A stretch of DNA of 33,680 nt from Asaia bogorensis (GCF_900465345.1 NZ_UEGO01000029.1:1-33680), one strand, 5' to 3'; shown: positions 9,776 to 18,844, counted from the first letter of the stretch. Notes: generated by a model not told the origin, from the sequence alone. A program made the numbers and translations.

Positions 9776-9800
9776 GAAAAGCCAGCCCTTGAGGGCTGGC
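9776..9800 (-). terminator. intrinsic terminator after carD
   Basis: A perfect 8-bp stem (GCCAGCCC / GGGCTGGC) with a four-base loop at 9781-9800 is followed, reading the minus strand, by TTTTC. It lies about 50 bases beyond the carD stop and just before the dehydrogenase start, so it should separate the two transcripts. On the plus strand no T tract follows. Confidence 0.8.
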
Positions 9801-9852
9801 AGGTCAGATTGAAGAGTGAAACGCACCCGGGCGCGAAAGGATGCCTGAAACC

Positions 9853-10443
9853 TCAGGCCGCTTTCATGGTCTCTGTCAGAGCCTGAAGGACAGCCGTCGG
9901 GTCCTTGTTTTCGAGGACGGCCACTTCGCTCACAAAGCGTTCCTGTGCCGCTTCGAACAGCTTGCGCTCACTGAAGCTGCCATCGAGGCTGTCGACGTTG
10001 CGGCGCAGGTCACGAAGCACTTCGGCAATCTGGATCAGATCGCCCGAGTTGATCTTTTCCTGATAGGCAACGGCACGACGTGCCCACATGCCCTTGCTGA
10101 CATGCGGCTTGCCCTTGATGATCGACATCGCCTTCTCGACAATATCGCGCGTGACGATCTTGCGCAGCCCCGATTTGCGGGCCTTCGAGAGAGGGATGCG
10201 CAGTGTCATCTGGTTGCCGGGGAACGAGATCTGGATGATTTCCAGCTTCGTTCCGGCAATTTCATCGACACCGATGCGGTCGACGCGACCGACACCATGT
10301 GCGGCGTAGACGATGGAATCCCCTTCCTGGAAGGGATCGTCGTCTCCGGCATGAGAGTCGGCCTGTGTTGCGGTCAGCGCGGCGGCGCTACGCGCCATCG
10401 CGTCTGTCATGCCTCCCTTGGGAGGGGTTTTGAACGTGCTCAT
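9853..10443 (-). CDS. carD: CarD family transcriptional regulator
   Basis: 196-residue RNA polymerase-binding regulator. The N-terminal Tudor-like domain begins at about residue 40 (GDSIVYAAHGVGRVDRIGV, then IQISFPGNQMTLRIPLSKA), preceded by a poorly conserved tail. The C-terminal helical DNA-contacting part includes the Trp of GMWARRAVAYQEKI and the conserved SERKLFEAAQERFVSE. Known CarD proteins stabilise open promoter complexes, notably at rRNA promoters, and are usual in alphaproteobacteria at this length. ATG start at 10443; the ribosome-binding site is weak. Transcribed alone, ending at the hairpin at 9776-9800. Confidence 0.93.
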   Translation of the reverse strand: MSTFKTPPKGGMTDAMARSAAALTATQADSHAGDDDPFQEGDSIVYAAHGVGRVDRIGVDEIAGTKLEIIQISFPGNQMTLRIPLSKARKSGLRKIVTRDIVEKAMSIIKGKPHVSKGMWARRAVAYQEKINSGDLIQIAEVLRDLRRNVDSLDGSFSERKLFEAAQERFVSEVAVLENKDPTAVLQALTETMKAA

Positions 10444-10497
10444 GGCACAGGCCTATATCAGAAATTCCACAGTTTGTCTTGTGCCTCTGACAGGCTG

Positions 10498-10527
10498 TTG
10501 CCCGGCGTGCATCCGCCAGGCGGGCAA
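10498..10527 (-). terminator. candidate hairpin between bestrophin gene and carD
   Basis: TTGCCCG (10498-10504) pairs with CGGGCAA (10521-10527), extended inside by GCG/CGC. It begins 15 bases past the bestrophin stop on the minus strand. No T tract follows, so it could be a factor-dependent terminator or an RNA-stabilising hairpin rather than a canonical terminator. Confidence 0.35.
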
Positions 10528-10541
10528 GGTATCGAGAGCGA

Positions 10542-11417
10542 TCAGGGCTGCACACCACGGCTGGGTGGAATGGGCTTGCCGACATCGTCGCCGATGGGTT
10601 GCAACAGGTCGATCTCGATATTGCGCGACATGGTCAGCATGGGCAGGGCGTGCTTGCTGGGAACGAACGGTTCCTGAAGGTCGCGACCGCTCTTGTCCAG
10701 CGCCTGAAACAGGAAGCCCACAAGGCTCGAACCCAGCGGCGTGATCCAGCCAAGCGACTGTACGGCCGAAAGCGGCAATACGATGCAGAAAACATGCACC
10801 ACCAGCAGCGGCAGGACGGAATATTGTATGGGCAGCGGCGTGTTCTTGATGCGCTCCAACCCACCCTGGGCATTGGCAAGATCGGACAGGATACGATCGA
10901 CCGTGCCATGCACGGCGCCATCGATGTTCTTGAGCGCCACTTCCTCAGCCACACCGAGGCCGATTTCATAGAGCAGCGCATTGGGCTTGTTGTTGCGCGC
11001 CATGATGCGCTCATACATCTCTGGCGTGAGCAGACGTCTAGCTTCCGGACCCTGCTCCAGATTGGAAAGCGCTGTACGCAGCAGATAGGGATAGGCGGCC
11101 ATGGCACGAGCAAGGTCAGGACGGCCACCCAGCAGTGTCGCGGCCTCTCGGGCAAAGGAGCGGCAGTTATTTGTGATCAGGCCCCAGAGTGACCGGCCTT
11201 CCCACCAGCGGGCATAGGCGGCATTGTTCCGAACACCCAGAAAGAGGGCCAGTGCCGATCCCATCAGCGAAATGGGGAGGGCAGGTTGCTCCATCCATTC
11301 CTGATGATAGACCTGATAGAGAATAACGACGACGAAATCCCACAAGGCTAGAATACCAAGTGGGACCGCTGTCTCACGTAACAGGATCCAAAGGCCGTAA
11401 TTCTTGTCGACGATCAA
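10542..11417 (-). CDS. bestrophin family membrane protein (UPF0187/YneE-type channel)
   Basis: 291-residue inner-membrane protein of the bestrophin/RFP-TM family; characterised bacterial members are pentameric ion channels. The family signature is clear: an N-terminal MIV...LLRE segment, transmembrane helix (ILALWDFVVVILYQVY), PISLMGSALALFLGVRNNAA with YARWWEGRSLWG directly after, and two further hydrophobic helices (YSVLPLLVVHVFCIVLPL and PLGSSLVGFLFQALD). The first codon is TTG at 11417, with GAGGA about 10 bases upstream; no better start exists before the first helix. It is divergent from the formaldehyde dehydrogenase gene across about 130 bases that must hold both promoters. Confidence 0.88.
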   Translation of the reverse strand: MIVDKNYGLWILLRETAVPLGILALWDFVVVILYQVYHQEWMEQPALPISLMGSALALFLGVRNNAAYARWWEGRSLWGLITNNCRSFAREAATLLGGRPDLARAMAAYPYLLRTALSNLEQGPEARRLLTPEMYERIMARNNKPNALLYEIGLGVAEEVALKNIDGAVHGTVDRILSDLANAQGGLERIKNTPLPIQYSVLPLLVVHVFCIVLPLSAVQSLGWITPLGSSLVGFLFQALDKSGRDLQEPFVPSKHALPMLTMSRNIEIDLLQPIGDDVGKPIPPSRGVQP

Positions 11418-11549
11418 GGTGTCTTGGTCCTCAAAAGCTGCTGTTGGGCTAGGGCGATATCTTAGACAGGACGCCCCCGATAAAACTCGTTAAAACGTAA
11501 TCTGTTCTGTGACGTATCGTGAACACCCTATGGTCGGAGATATGATAAG

Positions 11550-12671
11550 ATGGATGTGATTGCCGCACTTGCACTCGAGGCCGGTCGGAAGCTGGAAATT
11601 GATACGGTGCAGCTTGAGGGACCGCGCGCGGGCGAGGTTCTGGTCGAGATCAAGGCAACAGGCCTGTGCCATACGGACAAGTTCACCCTGTCCGGTGATG
11701 ACCCGGAAGGCCTGTTTCCTGCCATCCTCGGTCATGAAGGGGCGGGCATCGTGCGTGAGGTCGGTGCTGGCGTGACCTCGCTCAAGCCGGGCGATCATGT
11801 CATTCCGCTCTACACACCCGAATGCCGGAACTGCCCATCCTGCCTGTCGCGCAAGACCAATCTTTGCACCTCGATACGGGGCACGCAGGGCAAGGGGCTG
11901 ATGCCTGACGGCACGACGCGCTTTTCCTACAAGGGGCAGCCGGTCCATCACTATATGGGCTGCTCGACTTTTGCTAATTTCACGGTACTGCCCGAGATCG
12001 CTTTGGCCAAGGTGCGTAGCGACGCGCCGCTGGACAAGATCTGCTATATCGGGTGCGGCGTGACGACAGGGATTGGCGCCGTGCTGTTCACGGCCAAGGT
12101 CGAAGCAGAGTCGACTGTTGTGGTGTTTGGTCTGGGGGGGATCGGACTCAACGTCGTGCAGGGGGCTCGCATGGTCGGTGCCCGGCAGATTATCGGTGTC
12201 GATCTCAACCCCGAGCGTGCCACCATCGCGCGTGAGTTCGGCATGACGCATTTCGTCAACCCTGCCGATCTGGGCCCCAATGGCGATCTGGTGGGCCATC
12301 TGGTCGAACTAACTGGCGGTGGCGCCGATTACACCTTCGAATGTGTGGGCAATGTGAAGCTGATGCGTCAGGCGCTCGAATGTGCCCATCGCGGGTGGGG
12401 TGTTTCCTGCGTGATCGGCGTGGCCGGATCTGGTCAGGAAATCAGCACGCGCCCGTTCCAGCTGGTGACAGGCCGGCGCTGGATCGGCTCGGCTTTCGGC
12501 GGGGCAAGGGGGCGCACCGATGTGCCCAGAATCGTCGACATGTACATGGAAGGGCGCATCAATATTGATTCGTTGATCACCCAGCATCTTAAGCTGTCCG
12601 AGATCAATTATGGTTTCGAGCTGATGAGCCAGGGCAAGTCGATCCGCTCGGTCGTGGAATTCGACGCTTGA
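11550..12671 (+). CDS. frmA: S-(hydroxymethyl)glutathione dehydrogenase / class III alcohol dehydrogenase
   Basis: 373-residue zinc enzyme oxidising S-hydroxymethylglutathione (formaldehyde plus glutathione) to S-formylglutathione with NAD+; class III enzymes also reduce S-nitrosoglutathione. Catalytic zinc ligands are in GLCHTD and GHEGAG, the structural-zinc cysteines in PECRNCPSCLSRKTNLC, and the NAD-binding motif is FGLGGIGLNVVQGAR. Length and spacing are full. A purine-rich GGAG lies about 10 bases before the ATG. Its stop overlaps the next gene by four bases, and the product of this enzyme is the substrate of that gene's product. Confidence 0.94.
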   Translation: MDVIAALALEAGRKLEIDTVQLEGPRAGEVLVEIKATGLCHTDKFTLSGDDPEGLFPAILGHEGAGIVREVGAGVTSLKPGDHVIPLYTPECRNCPSCLSRKTNLCTSIRGTQGKGLMPDGTTRFSYKGQPVHHYMGCSTFANFTVLPEIALAKVRSDAPLDKICYIGCGVTTGIGAVLFTAKVEAESTVVVFGLGGIGLNVVQGARMVGARQIIGVDLNPERATIAREFGMTHFVNPADLGPNGDLVGHLVELTGGGADYTFECVGNVKLMRQALECAHRGWGVSCVIGVAGSGQEISTRPFQLVTGRRWIGSAFGGARGRTDVPRIVDMYMEGRINIDSLITQHLKLSEINYGFELMSQGKSIRSVVEFDA

Positions 12672-13525
12672 AGCCGGAAAAAATCACCGATCAGCTGTGT
12701 CACGGCGGCAGCGTGACCTGCTGGCGGCACCGATCCGAAGCCTTAGGTCTGGATGCGCAATTCAGCGTTTTCCAGCCCGCACAGGCGCTGCGTGGTGAGG
12801 TCGTTCCGGTGCTTTTCCTGCTTGCAGGGCTCACCTGCACGCATGAGACGTTCCTGCAGAAATCGACAATCATTGCCCATGCCGCAGAGCACGGGCTGAT
12901 GCTGGTGGCCCCCGATACCTCGCCGCGCGGCGCAGGCATTGCGGGCGAGGAGGAAAGCTATGATCTCGGCACCGGGGCAGGCTTCTATCTGGACGCGCTC
13001 ATCGCACCCTGGGACCGACATTACCGTATGGGCAGCTATATCGACGCAGAGCTTCCCGCGCTGCTGAAGGGACTATTCACGCTCGATGGCGCATCTTTCG
13101 GGATCATGGGTCATTCGATGGGTGGGCATGGTGCCCTGGTGCATGGGCTGCGCAATCCTGATCAGTGGCGCTCGATCAGCGCGCTCGCTCCGATTGTGCA
13201 TCCCTCGGTCGTTCCCTGGGGTGAGAAAGCATTCACGGCTTATCTTGGCAGTGATCGTGACATATGGGCGCAATGGGATGCGGTTTCGCTGCTTGAGGCG
13301 GGTCGCGTCCATCCTGCCAGCATCCTGATCGATCAGGGGGTCGCGGACCCTTTTCTCGCACAGGAGCTGAGGCCTGATCTGATCGAAAATGCAGCGGCGG
13401 CGGCAGGGCAGCCGCTCACGTTGCGCCATCATGAGGGATACGATCACTCATACTGGTTCATCCAGACTGTTATTCGTGACCACGTGGCCCATCATGCGCG
13501 CCTGCTTGGAGCTTCCTCCCAATGA
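12668..13525 (+). CDS. frmB: S-formylglutathione hydrolase
   Basis: 285-residue alpha/beta hydrolase (esterase D family) that converts S-formylglutathione to formate and glutathione, the second step of glutathione-dependent formaldehyde detoxification. The nucleophile is S150 in GHSMGGHG, with the acid in DQGVADPFL and the histidine in GYDHSYWF. The oxyanion segment LLAGLTCTHETF and the APDTSPRG segment are typical. The start is an unusual TTG at 12668, overlapping the frmA stop (TTGA); no ATG or GTG lies before the conserved N-terminus, so translational coupling probably drives initiation. It overlaps the following RNase T2 gene by ATGA. Confidence 0.94.
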   Translation: MKPEKITDQLCHGGSVTCWRHRSEALGLDAQFSVFQPAQALRGEVVPVLFLLAGLTCTHETFLQKSTIIAHAAEHGLMLVAPDTSPRGAGIAGEEESYDLGTGAGFYLDALIAPWDRHYRMGSYIDAELPALLKGLFTLDGASFGIMGHSMGGHGALVHGLRNPDQWRSISALAPIVHPSVVPWGEKAFTAYLGSDRDIWAQWDAVSLLEAGRVHPASILIDQGVADPFLAQELRPDLIENAAAAAGQPLTLRHHEGYDHSYWFIQTVIRDHVAHHARLLGASSQ

Positions 13526-14316
13526 TCAAGTCCCTTTCCGCGAGCCTCGGCGCGTTATGGCGATCTCTCTCATGCCTTGCACTGGGTGTCATGGCGCTGG
13601 GTGTGACGGCGCTCGGTGGATGCAGCACCGGACCCGCACCCTGGCCGACCGCTCTGACCCCGACGCGTCATGCTGACTTCGATCACAACACGCTGGCTCT
13701 GACGTGGCAGCCCGGCTTTTGCACTGTCGGCAAAGGATGCAGCGCCGATCAGCCACGCCAGCCCCTGATTGGGCTTCACGGTCTGTGGGCGTCAGAACCC
13801 CATTCGCTGGAGGCGCAGAATATCCCAGTTGAGCATTGGTGGCGTGACGGGTGCAGCCTGCTCGAGCCCGATGCTCAGGCACCTGTGCTCGATAACGCCA
13901 TGAGCGCGACGGTAAGCCAGATCATGCCGCACACCCAGCCTTCGCTGATCCCACATGAGTGGGTCAAGCACGGGGCGTGTTTTGGCTATTCTGCGGGTCC
14001 GTTCTTCGCCAAGGCGAGTGCCTTGCGTGAACGTTTCGCGCAGTCACCGATGGGTACCTATCTTGCCGAACGCGCCGGGTTGCGAGTGCGTCATGACGAC
14101 CTCATGGCGTTTTTCACAACAGCGAGCCAGACTACTTTGCCGCGCGCCCTGCAGCTGCGATGCGAGACCGATCATGAGGGACGCATTGTTCTGACGCAGC
14201 TCTGGTTCACGCTGGCACCCGGCAAGATGCATCTCTTCCCTGCGGCAGGGAGCTATCTGGCATCGCCGCAAAATCAGGATAACTGCCCGGTGGAATTCTG
14301 GGTCAAGCGCTGGTAG
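13522..14316 (+). CDS. RNase T2 family ribonuclease, predicted lipoprotein
   Basis: 264-residue secreted ribonuclease of the T2 family (relatives of RNase I), cleaving RNA through a 2',3'-cyclic phosphate. Both active-site segments are present: CAS I as GLHGLWA near residue 92 and CAS II as HEWVKHGAC near 147, with the two histidines, glutamate and lysine intact. The N-terminus is a hydrophobic signal ending in a lipobox LGGC with the cysteine at residue 34, so the enzyme should be anchored to a membrane from the periplasmic side; a plain signal peptide is the alternative. It starts in the ATGA overlap with the formylglutathione hydrolase gene, an unexpected operon partner. Confidence 0.88.
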   Translation: MIKSLSASLGALWRSLSCLALGVMALGVTALGGCSTGPAPWPTALTPTRHADFDHNTLALTWQPGFCTVGKGCSADQPRQPLIGLHGLWASEPHSLEAQNIPVEHWWRDGCSLLEPDAQAPVLDNAMSATVSQIMPHTQPSLIPHEWVKHGACFGYSAGPFFAKASALRERFAQSPMGTYLAERAGLRVRHDDLMAFFTTASQTTLPRALQLRCETDHEGRIVLTQLWFTLAPGKMHLFPAAGSYLASPQNQDNCPVEFWVKRW

Positions 14317-14325
14317 AAGCCCTGT

Positions 14326-14356
14326 CTGACCGGCATGTCTGGCGCATGCCGGTCAG
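14326..14356 (+). terminator. terminator hairpin between converging genes
   Basis: A perfect 12-bp stem (CTGACCGGCATG at 14326-14337 with CATGCCGGTCAG at 14345-14356) and a 7-base loop sits in the 43 bases between the RNase T2 stop and the yjbQ stop. A short GTTT follows on the plus strand; little T follows on the minus strand. It probably serves both directions. Confidence 0.65.
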
Positions 14357-14359
14357 GTT

Positions 14360-14776
14360 TCAGTCACCAAGGAGATGCAGCACAATCTCGCGTCCGTGCG
14401 ACGCGCGTCGGTGCTCGAAAAGATAGATACCCTGCCACGTGCCCAGCACCGGACGACCGCCCATCACCGGGATCGTGAGCTGGACATTGGTCAGCACGGA
14501 GCGGATATGGGCTGGCATATCGTCAGCGCCTTCGTAATCGTGACGATAGGCCCGGCTTTCGGGCACCAGATCCTCAAAATAGCTGTTGATGTCCTGTTGC
14601 ACCGTCGGATCAGCGTTTTCCTGCACGATGAGCGATGCCGAGGTATGACGGCACCACAGGGTGAGGAGGCCGTCGGCGATTCCGCTTTCCGATACCCAAT
14701 CGAGTATCGGGGCGGTGATCATGGTGAGGCCCTTGCCGCGGGTGCGTACCGACAGACGGTGAAATGCCTGCTTCAT
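14360..14776 (-). CDS. YjbQ/UPF0047 family protein
   Basis: 138-residue member of the YjbQ family, annotated elsewhere as secondary thiamine-phosphate synthase on the basis of weak activity; the physiological role is unsettled. The conserved core is visible: LLTLWCRHTSASLIVQENAD, then the DYEGADDMPAHIRSVL helix and the C-terminal GTWQGIYLFEHR with HGREIVLH, which carry the conserved histidines and the family's metal-site residues. I chose the ATG at 14776 because GGAGGAGG lies about 8 bases upstream, rather than a start 16 codons earlier. It follows trpS by 61 bases on the same strand and may be co-transcribed. Confidence 0.88.
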   Translation of the reverse strand: MKQAFHRLSVRTRGKGLTMITAPILDWVSESGIADGLLTLWCRHTSASLIVQENADPTVQQDINSYFEDLVPESRAYRHDYEGADDMPAHIRSVLTNVQLTIPVMGGRPVLGTWQGIYLFEHRRASHGREIVLHLLGD

Positions 14777-14837
14777 GAGATGGACCTCCTCCGGAGCGCG
14801 GTGGTCTGCACCGGCTCCCTGCATGTTGCTGGCAGTT

Positions 14838-15860
14838 CTAGCGCAGATAGCCCACGAGGCGTTCCGCCTCAGTCACGATTGGCTCGGCAATCGTGTTGGC
14901 TCGGGCAGCGCCCTCACGCAGGATCTGTTCGAGATGCGCGCGATCTTCAAGCAAGCGACGGGTTTCGCTGGCGACGGGTGCGAGCTTTTCCACCAGCAAT
15001 TCAGCCAGCGCTGATTTGAAAGGACCAAAGCCCTGGCCGCCAAAGCGCGCCAGAACGTCGTCATTGCTCAAATCGGACATGGCGGCAAAAATGGTGACGA
15101 GATTGCGCGCCTCGGGGCGCTCGGCGAGGCCGGCATTTTCCGAGGGCAGGGGTTCCGTGTCCGATTTCGCCTTGCGAATCTTCAGCGCGATCTCATCAGC
15201 CGTATCCGTCAGTTCGATCCGTGATTGCGCGGAGGGATCCGATTTGGACATCTTCTTTGTGCCGTCGCGCAGGCTCATGACGCGTGCGGCGGAAGGCGGG
15301 ATGAGCGGTTCGATCGTGGGGAAGAAATCGACCCCATAATCATGATTGAACTTGGCAGCGATGTCGTTTGCGATTTCGAGATGCTGCTTCTGGTCTTCGC
15401 CAACAGGTACGCGTGTGGCGTGAAAGGCATGGATGTCCGCCGCCATGAGGGCAGGGTAAACGAACAGGCCAGCAGAATGCTGCTCACGGTCCTTGCCCGC
15501 TTTTTCCTTGAACTGCGTCATGCGGTTCAGCCAGCCAAGCCGAACCACGCAGTTGAAAATCCAGCCGAGACGTGCATGCGCGCTGACGGCGGACTGGTTG
15601 TAGAGCACGTGTTTCTGCGGATCGATGCCCGAGGCAATCAGGCAGGCGGCCTGCGCCAGGCTGTCCTGACGAAGTTGCGCGGGTTCGCGAAACACGGTCA
15701 GGGCGTGCATATCAACCAGGCAGAAAACGCAGTCATGATCGTCCTGCAACCGGACCCAGTTGCGGATTGCGCCAAGGTAATTGCCAAGCTGGGGGACGCC
15801 GGTCGGCTGTATGCCGGAAAATACACGTTGCATGGGCAGTGTTGTCGAATGTGCTGCCAT
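14838..15860 (-). CDS. trpS: tryptophanyl-tRNA synthetase
   Basis: 340-residue class I aminoacyl-tRNA synthetase charging tRNA-Trp. The N-terminal [12 protein letters not shown] segment, the HIGH-like LGNYLGA and the KMSKS loop (KKMSKSDPS) are all present, and the length is normal for bacterial TrpS. The start is set at the ATG at 15860; an in-frame TTG three codons upstream (15869) and an ATG nearer the core (15833) are alternatives. It diverges from the thymidine kinase gene across about 100 bases. Confidence 0.95.
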   Translation of the reverse strand: MAAHSTTLPMQRVFSGIQPTGVPQLGNYLGAIRNWVRLQDDHDCVFCLVDMHALTVFREPAQLRQDSLAQAACLIASGIDPQKHVLYNQSAVSAHARLGWIFNCVVRLGWLNRMTQFKEKAGKDREQHSAGLFVYPALMAADIHAFHATRVPVGEDQKQHLEIANDIAAKFNHDYGVDFFPTIEPLIPPSAARVMSLRDGTKKMSKSDPSAQSRIELTDTADEIALKIRKAKSDTEPLPSENAGLAERPEARNLVTIFAAMSDLSNDDVLARFGGQGFGPFKSALAELLVEKLAPVASETRRLLEDRAHLEQILREGAARANTIAEPIVTEAERLVGYLR

Positions 15861-15957
15861 AGCGGTCAAGTGGAAAGATTGCCGAGCCCATGCAAATGCC
15901 TGTAATGCCTCGCCAATGCGCGTTTGACCCTGCGCATCGAGCTGCGGGAGAAGATTT

Positions 15958-16488
15958 TTGGTACGGGGAATTCTGACAGTCTATGCAGGCCCGATGTTTG
16001 CGGGAAAATCTGCCCATCTGCTGCAGGAGCACCCGGATGTCCGATCCACACTGTGCCTCGCCCCTGCCTTCGATACGCGTTCAGGTGCTGCTATCCATAG
16101 TCGTGTGGGATTGAGCCGCCCCGCACGATCGGTGAGGGCATGGCCTGACGACGCCACTGAATACGACCATATCCTGCTTGATGAGGGGCATTTCATGATC
16201 GCGCCGCATTATGCGGGTGACGTTGTGGCCGATATCAACCGGACGCTGGACCAGGGAATTCATGTCAGTGTGTCAGGCCTCGACACTGATTTCATGCGTC
16301 AAGAGTTCGATGTCATGGCCCGGCTGCGTGCTATGGCTGATCGGTATGTCCTGCTGCAGGCGCGTTGCCATGTTTGCGGAGCGCCGGCGTATTGGACAGC
16401 CAAGAAGCGCCAGACCGCGTATGTACTCGAGACGGGCGATGACGATCTTTACGAAGCCCGTTGCGAAAGCCACTGGGCGCCACCCTGA
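15958..16488 (+). CDS. tdk: thymidine kinase
   Basis: 176-residue type II thymidine kinase of the nucleotide salvage pathway, forming dTMP from thymidine and ATP. Walker A reads GPMFAGKS; the magnesium/lasso Asp-Glu is in LLDEGHF, followed by [11 protein letters not shown]; the first pair of a zinc-binding cysteine set is CHVCGAPA and a later C lies in EARCESHW. The protein is slightly short for the family. The start codon is TTG at 15958, supported by GGAGAAG directly upstream at the right spacing; no ATG precedes the P-loop. Transcribed alone and convergent with the cytochrome gene. Confidence 0.88.
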   Translation: MVRGILTVYAGPMFAGKSAHLLQEHPDVRSTLCLAPAFDTRSGAAIHSRVGLSRPARSVRAWPDDATEYDHILLDEGHFMIAPHYAGDVVADINRTLDQGIHVSVSGLDTDFMRQEFDVMARLRAMADRYVLLQARCHVCGAPAYWTAKKRQTAYVLETGDDDLYEARCESHWAPP

Positions 16489-16572
16489 GCGTTTTCCGCT
16501 CGCGCGACGCGACAGTGAGGGCAGGGCAGGAGGCTCGTTAACACAGAGAGCTTCGGTTCACCCGCTCCTAGA

Positions 16573-17028
16573 TCAGGGAATCTGCCCCTTGGCCGATAGG
16601 GCCTGCCGCATGGCGTGCACGCGGTTGGAGCCGATCTCTTCTTTTCTGGCCGCCGCGATAACATCAGGCGTGATCTGAGGGGCGGGATGTGTCGCACCAC
16701 GCGAGATCAACCAGTTGAGGATGAGCGAAAGCTGCTCATCGCTCAGCCTGCGGAAGCTCGGCATGGAGAAATTATAGTGGCCGCCATTGGCTTCGATGGG
16801 GCCATCGAGACCGTTCAGCATGACACGCGCAAGATAGTCGCGCCCCTCCGGCGTCTTGGCAATCAGGTCAAGGCGCCCGACCAACGGGGGTACTTCACCG
16901 GGCAGGCCGCTGCCGCCATGGTGACAGATGCCGCAATTGGGACCGTAGATCTTCTGCCCCGCACTTTTCTTGCCGCAGGCCGTGAGAGCGAGAGCGGCAA
17001 GAAGCGCGAGAGCGAGGGGGGCGCGCAT
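16573..17028 (-). CDS. cytochrome c family lipoprotein
   Basis: 151-residue exported c-type cytochrome. The signal sequence ends in a lipobox (LTAC, cysteine 18), so it should be a membrane-tethered periplasmic lipoprotein. One haem-binding motif CGICH spans residues 32-36, and the probable sixth ligand is M89 in NFSMPSF, the spacing of class I cytochromes. I chose the ATG at 17028 because it gives a proper signal peptide; the frame extends upstream into the FKBP gene without meaning. It follows the FKBP gene by 10 bases and is therefore probably the third gene of an argG operon. The electron partner is unknown. Confidence 0.85.
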   Translation of the reverse strand: MRAPLALALLAALALTACGKKSAGQKIYGPNCGICHHGGSGLPGEVPPLVGRLDLIAKTPEGRDYLARVMLNGLDGPIEANGGHYNFSMPSFRRLSDEQLSLILNWLISRGATHPAPQITPDVIAAARKEEIGSNRVHAMRQALSAKGQIP

Positions 17029-17038
17029 GGTCAGACCC

Positions 17039-17527
17039 TTACTGTTCCTGACCGCCCAGACCCAGAAGCTGGATCTTGAACACGAGCGGGCTGTTGGGCG
17101 GAATGATGCCCATGGAACGCTTGCCGTAACCCAGCTCGGGCGGAACATAAAGCATCCAGGTATCGCCCACATGCATCATCGGAAGGGCTTCCATCCAACC
17201 CTTCACGAGGCCGTCGAGAGGCATCTGCATATAGGCGCCGTTACCATGCTGCTCCGAACTATCGAAGATCCCGCCATCGGGCAGGCGGCCTTCATAGATC
17301 AGCATCATCTGGCGACCCTTGGACGGCTGCTCACCGTCCTTCGGGCCGGATTTCAGCACCTTGTAGGCCAGACCGTCGGGCAGGGTCTTGACCCCCGGCT
17401 CCGCGCGGACCTTGGCCATGAACTGCTCGGGCGTCAGCTCCGGCTCTTCTTTCGGGCCGCCGCAGGCTGCAAGAGCGAGGAAGGACGCCCCGGCAACGAG
17501 GGTCTTGATGGAGCGGGATATACGCAT
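17039..17527 (-). CDS. FKBP-type peptidyl-prolyl cis-trans isomerase, lipoprotein
   Basis: 162-residue periplasmic prolyl isomerase. The signal ends in lipobox LAAC with the lipidated cysteine at residue 22. The FKBP domain fills the rest: VLKSGPKDGEQPSKGRQ, then YEGRLPDGGIFDSS, VKGWMEALPMMHVGDTW and the closing PPELGYG...PPNSPLVFKIQLL. AGAGGT lies 6 bases before the ATG. It lies 23 bases after argG and 10 before the cytochrome gene; both downstream genes encode envelope lipoproteins, which suggests a shared role in envelope protein folding or redox maturation, an inference only. Confidence 0.92.
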   Translation of the reverse strand: MRISRSIKTLVAGASFLALAACGGPKEEPELTPEQFMAKVRAEPGVKTLPDGLAYKVLKSGPKDGEQPSKGRQMMLIYEGRLPDGGIFDSSEQHGNGAYMQMPLDGLVKGWMEALPMMHVGDTWMLYVPPELGYGKRSMGIIPPNSPLVFKIQLLGLGGQEQ

Positions 17528-17550
17528 GGTGTACCTCTGGACGCTGGCGA

Positions 17551-18780
17551 TCAGGGCTGGCCGCCGGTGCGGCCAATCTGGCCACCCAGACGCAGGCGCA
17601 GCGCATTGAGCTTGATGAAGCCCTGAGCGTCGATCTGGTTATAGGCCCCTTCATCGTCCTCGAAGGTGACAACGCGGGTGTCGTACAGGCTGTTCGGGCT
17701 TTCGCGGCCGACGCAGATCACGTTGCCCTTGTAGAGCTTCAGCCGCACGCGGCCCGTGACCGATTTCTGGCTGGTGTCGATCAGCGCCTGCAGCATGTGG
17801 CGCTCGGGCGAGAACCAGAAGCCGTTATAGATGATCTCGGCATAGCGCGGCATCAGGCTGTCCTTGAGGTGCATGGCCTCGCGGTCGAGCGTGATGGATT
17901 CGATGCTACGATGCGCCGTGAGCAGGATCGTACCGCCCGGCGTTTCATAGATGCCACGCGACTTCATGCCGACAAAGCGGTTCTCGACAAGGTCCAGACG
18001 GCCAATGCCGTTGTCATGGCCAAGCTTGTTGAGGCGCGTCAGCAGTTCGGCGGGGGAAAGCGTGACGCCATTGAGCGCAACCGGATCACCTTCGAAGAAA
18101 TCGATGGCGATTTCAGTGGCGACATCGGGAGCGTTTTCGGGCGAGATGGTGCGCTGGAAAACGATTTCATCGGGAGCGACTGCGGGATCTTCGAGGATCT
18201 TGCCCTCGGAAGACGAGTGGAGAAGGTTGGCATCGACCGAGAAAGGCGCCTCGCCGCGCTTGTCCTTGGTGACCGGAATCTGGTTTTCCTCGGCAAAGGC
18301 CAGCAGCTTGGTGCGCGAGGTCAGGTTCCACTCACGCCACGGCGCGATGACCTTGATGTCGGGCTGCAGCGCATAATAGCCAAGCTCGAAACGAACCTGA
18401 TCATTGCCCTTGCCGGTCGCGCCATGGGCCACGGCATCGGCACCGACCATCTTGGCGATTTCGATTTGGCGCTGTGCGATAAGCGGACGCGCAATCGATG
18501 TGCCCAGCAGGTACTGCCCCTCATAAAGCGCGTTGGCGCGGAACATCGGGAACACGAAATCCTTCACGAAGGTTTCGCGCAGGTCCTCGACAAAGATGTC
18601 CTTGACGCCGAACATCTCGGCCTTGCGGCGTGCCGGTTCCAGCTCTTCACCCTGACCGAGATCGGCGGTGAAGGTGACCACCTCGCACCCATATTCCTTC
18701 TGCAGCCAGCGCAGAATGACGGAAGTATCCAGCCCGCCCGAGTAGGCGAGAACAACTTTTTTGACGTCCCGGGCAGTCAT
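17551..18780 (-). CDS. argG: argininosuccinate synthase
   Basis: 409-residue ATP-dependent enzyme joining citrulline and aspartate to form argininosuccinate in arginine biosynthesis. The PP-loop AYSGGLDTS is at the N-terminus, with [14 protein letters not shown] and [11 protein letters not shown] typical of the family, and the length is standard. ATG start at 18780. First gene of a probable argG-FKBP-cytochrome transcript, preceded by the inverted repeat after rlmN. Confidence 0.97.
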   Translation of the reverse strand: MTARDVKKVVLAYSGGLDTSVILRWLQKEYGCEVVTFTADLGQGEELEPARRKAEMFGVKDIFVEDLRETFVKDFVFPMFRANALYEGQYLLGTSIARPLIAQRQIEIAKMVGADAVAHGATGKGNDQVRFELGYYALQPDIKVIAPWREWNLTSRTKLLAFAEENQIPVTKDKRGEAPFSVDANLLHSSSEGKILEDPAVAPDEIVFQRTISPENAPDVATEIAIDFFEGDPVALNGVTLSPAELLTRLNKLGHDNGIGRLDLVENRFVGMKSRGIYETPGGTILLTAHRSIESITLDREAMHLKDSLMPRYAEIIYNGFWFSPERHMLQALIDTSQKSVTGRVRLKLYKGNVICVGRESPNSLYDTRVVTFEDDEGAYNQIDAQGFIKLNALRLRLGGQIGRTGGQP

Positions 18781-18844
18781 GAGGCCAGGCTTCCCTCTGA
18801 TAGAATGACAAATACAGAGTCATTCTTATCACTCGCCTCGCGCA

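Noticed and set aside
11490-12299. 269-codon minus-strand frame
   Set aside because: Antisense to frmA and to its promoter region; no motif.
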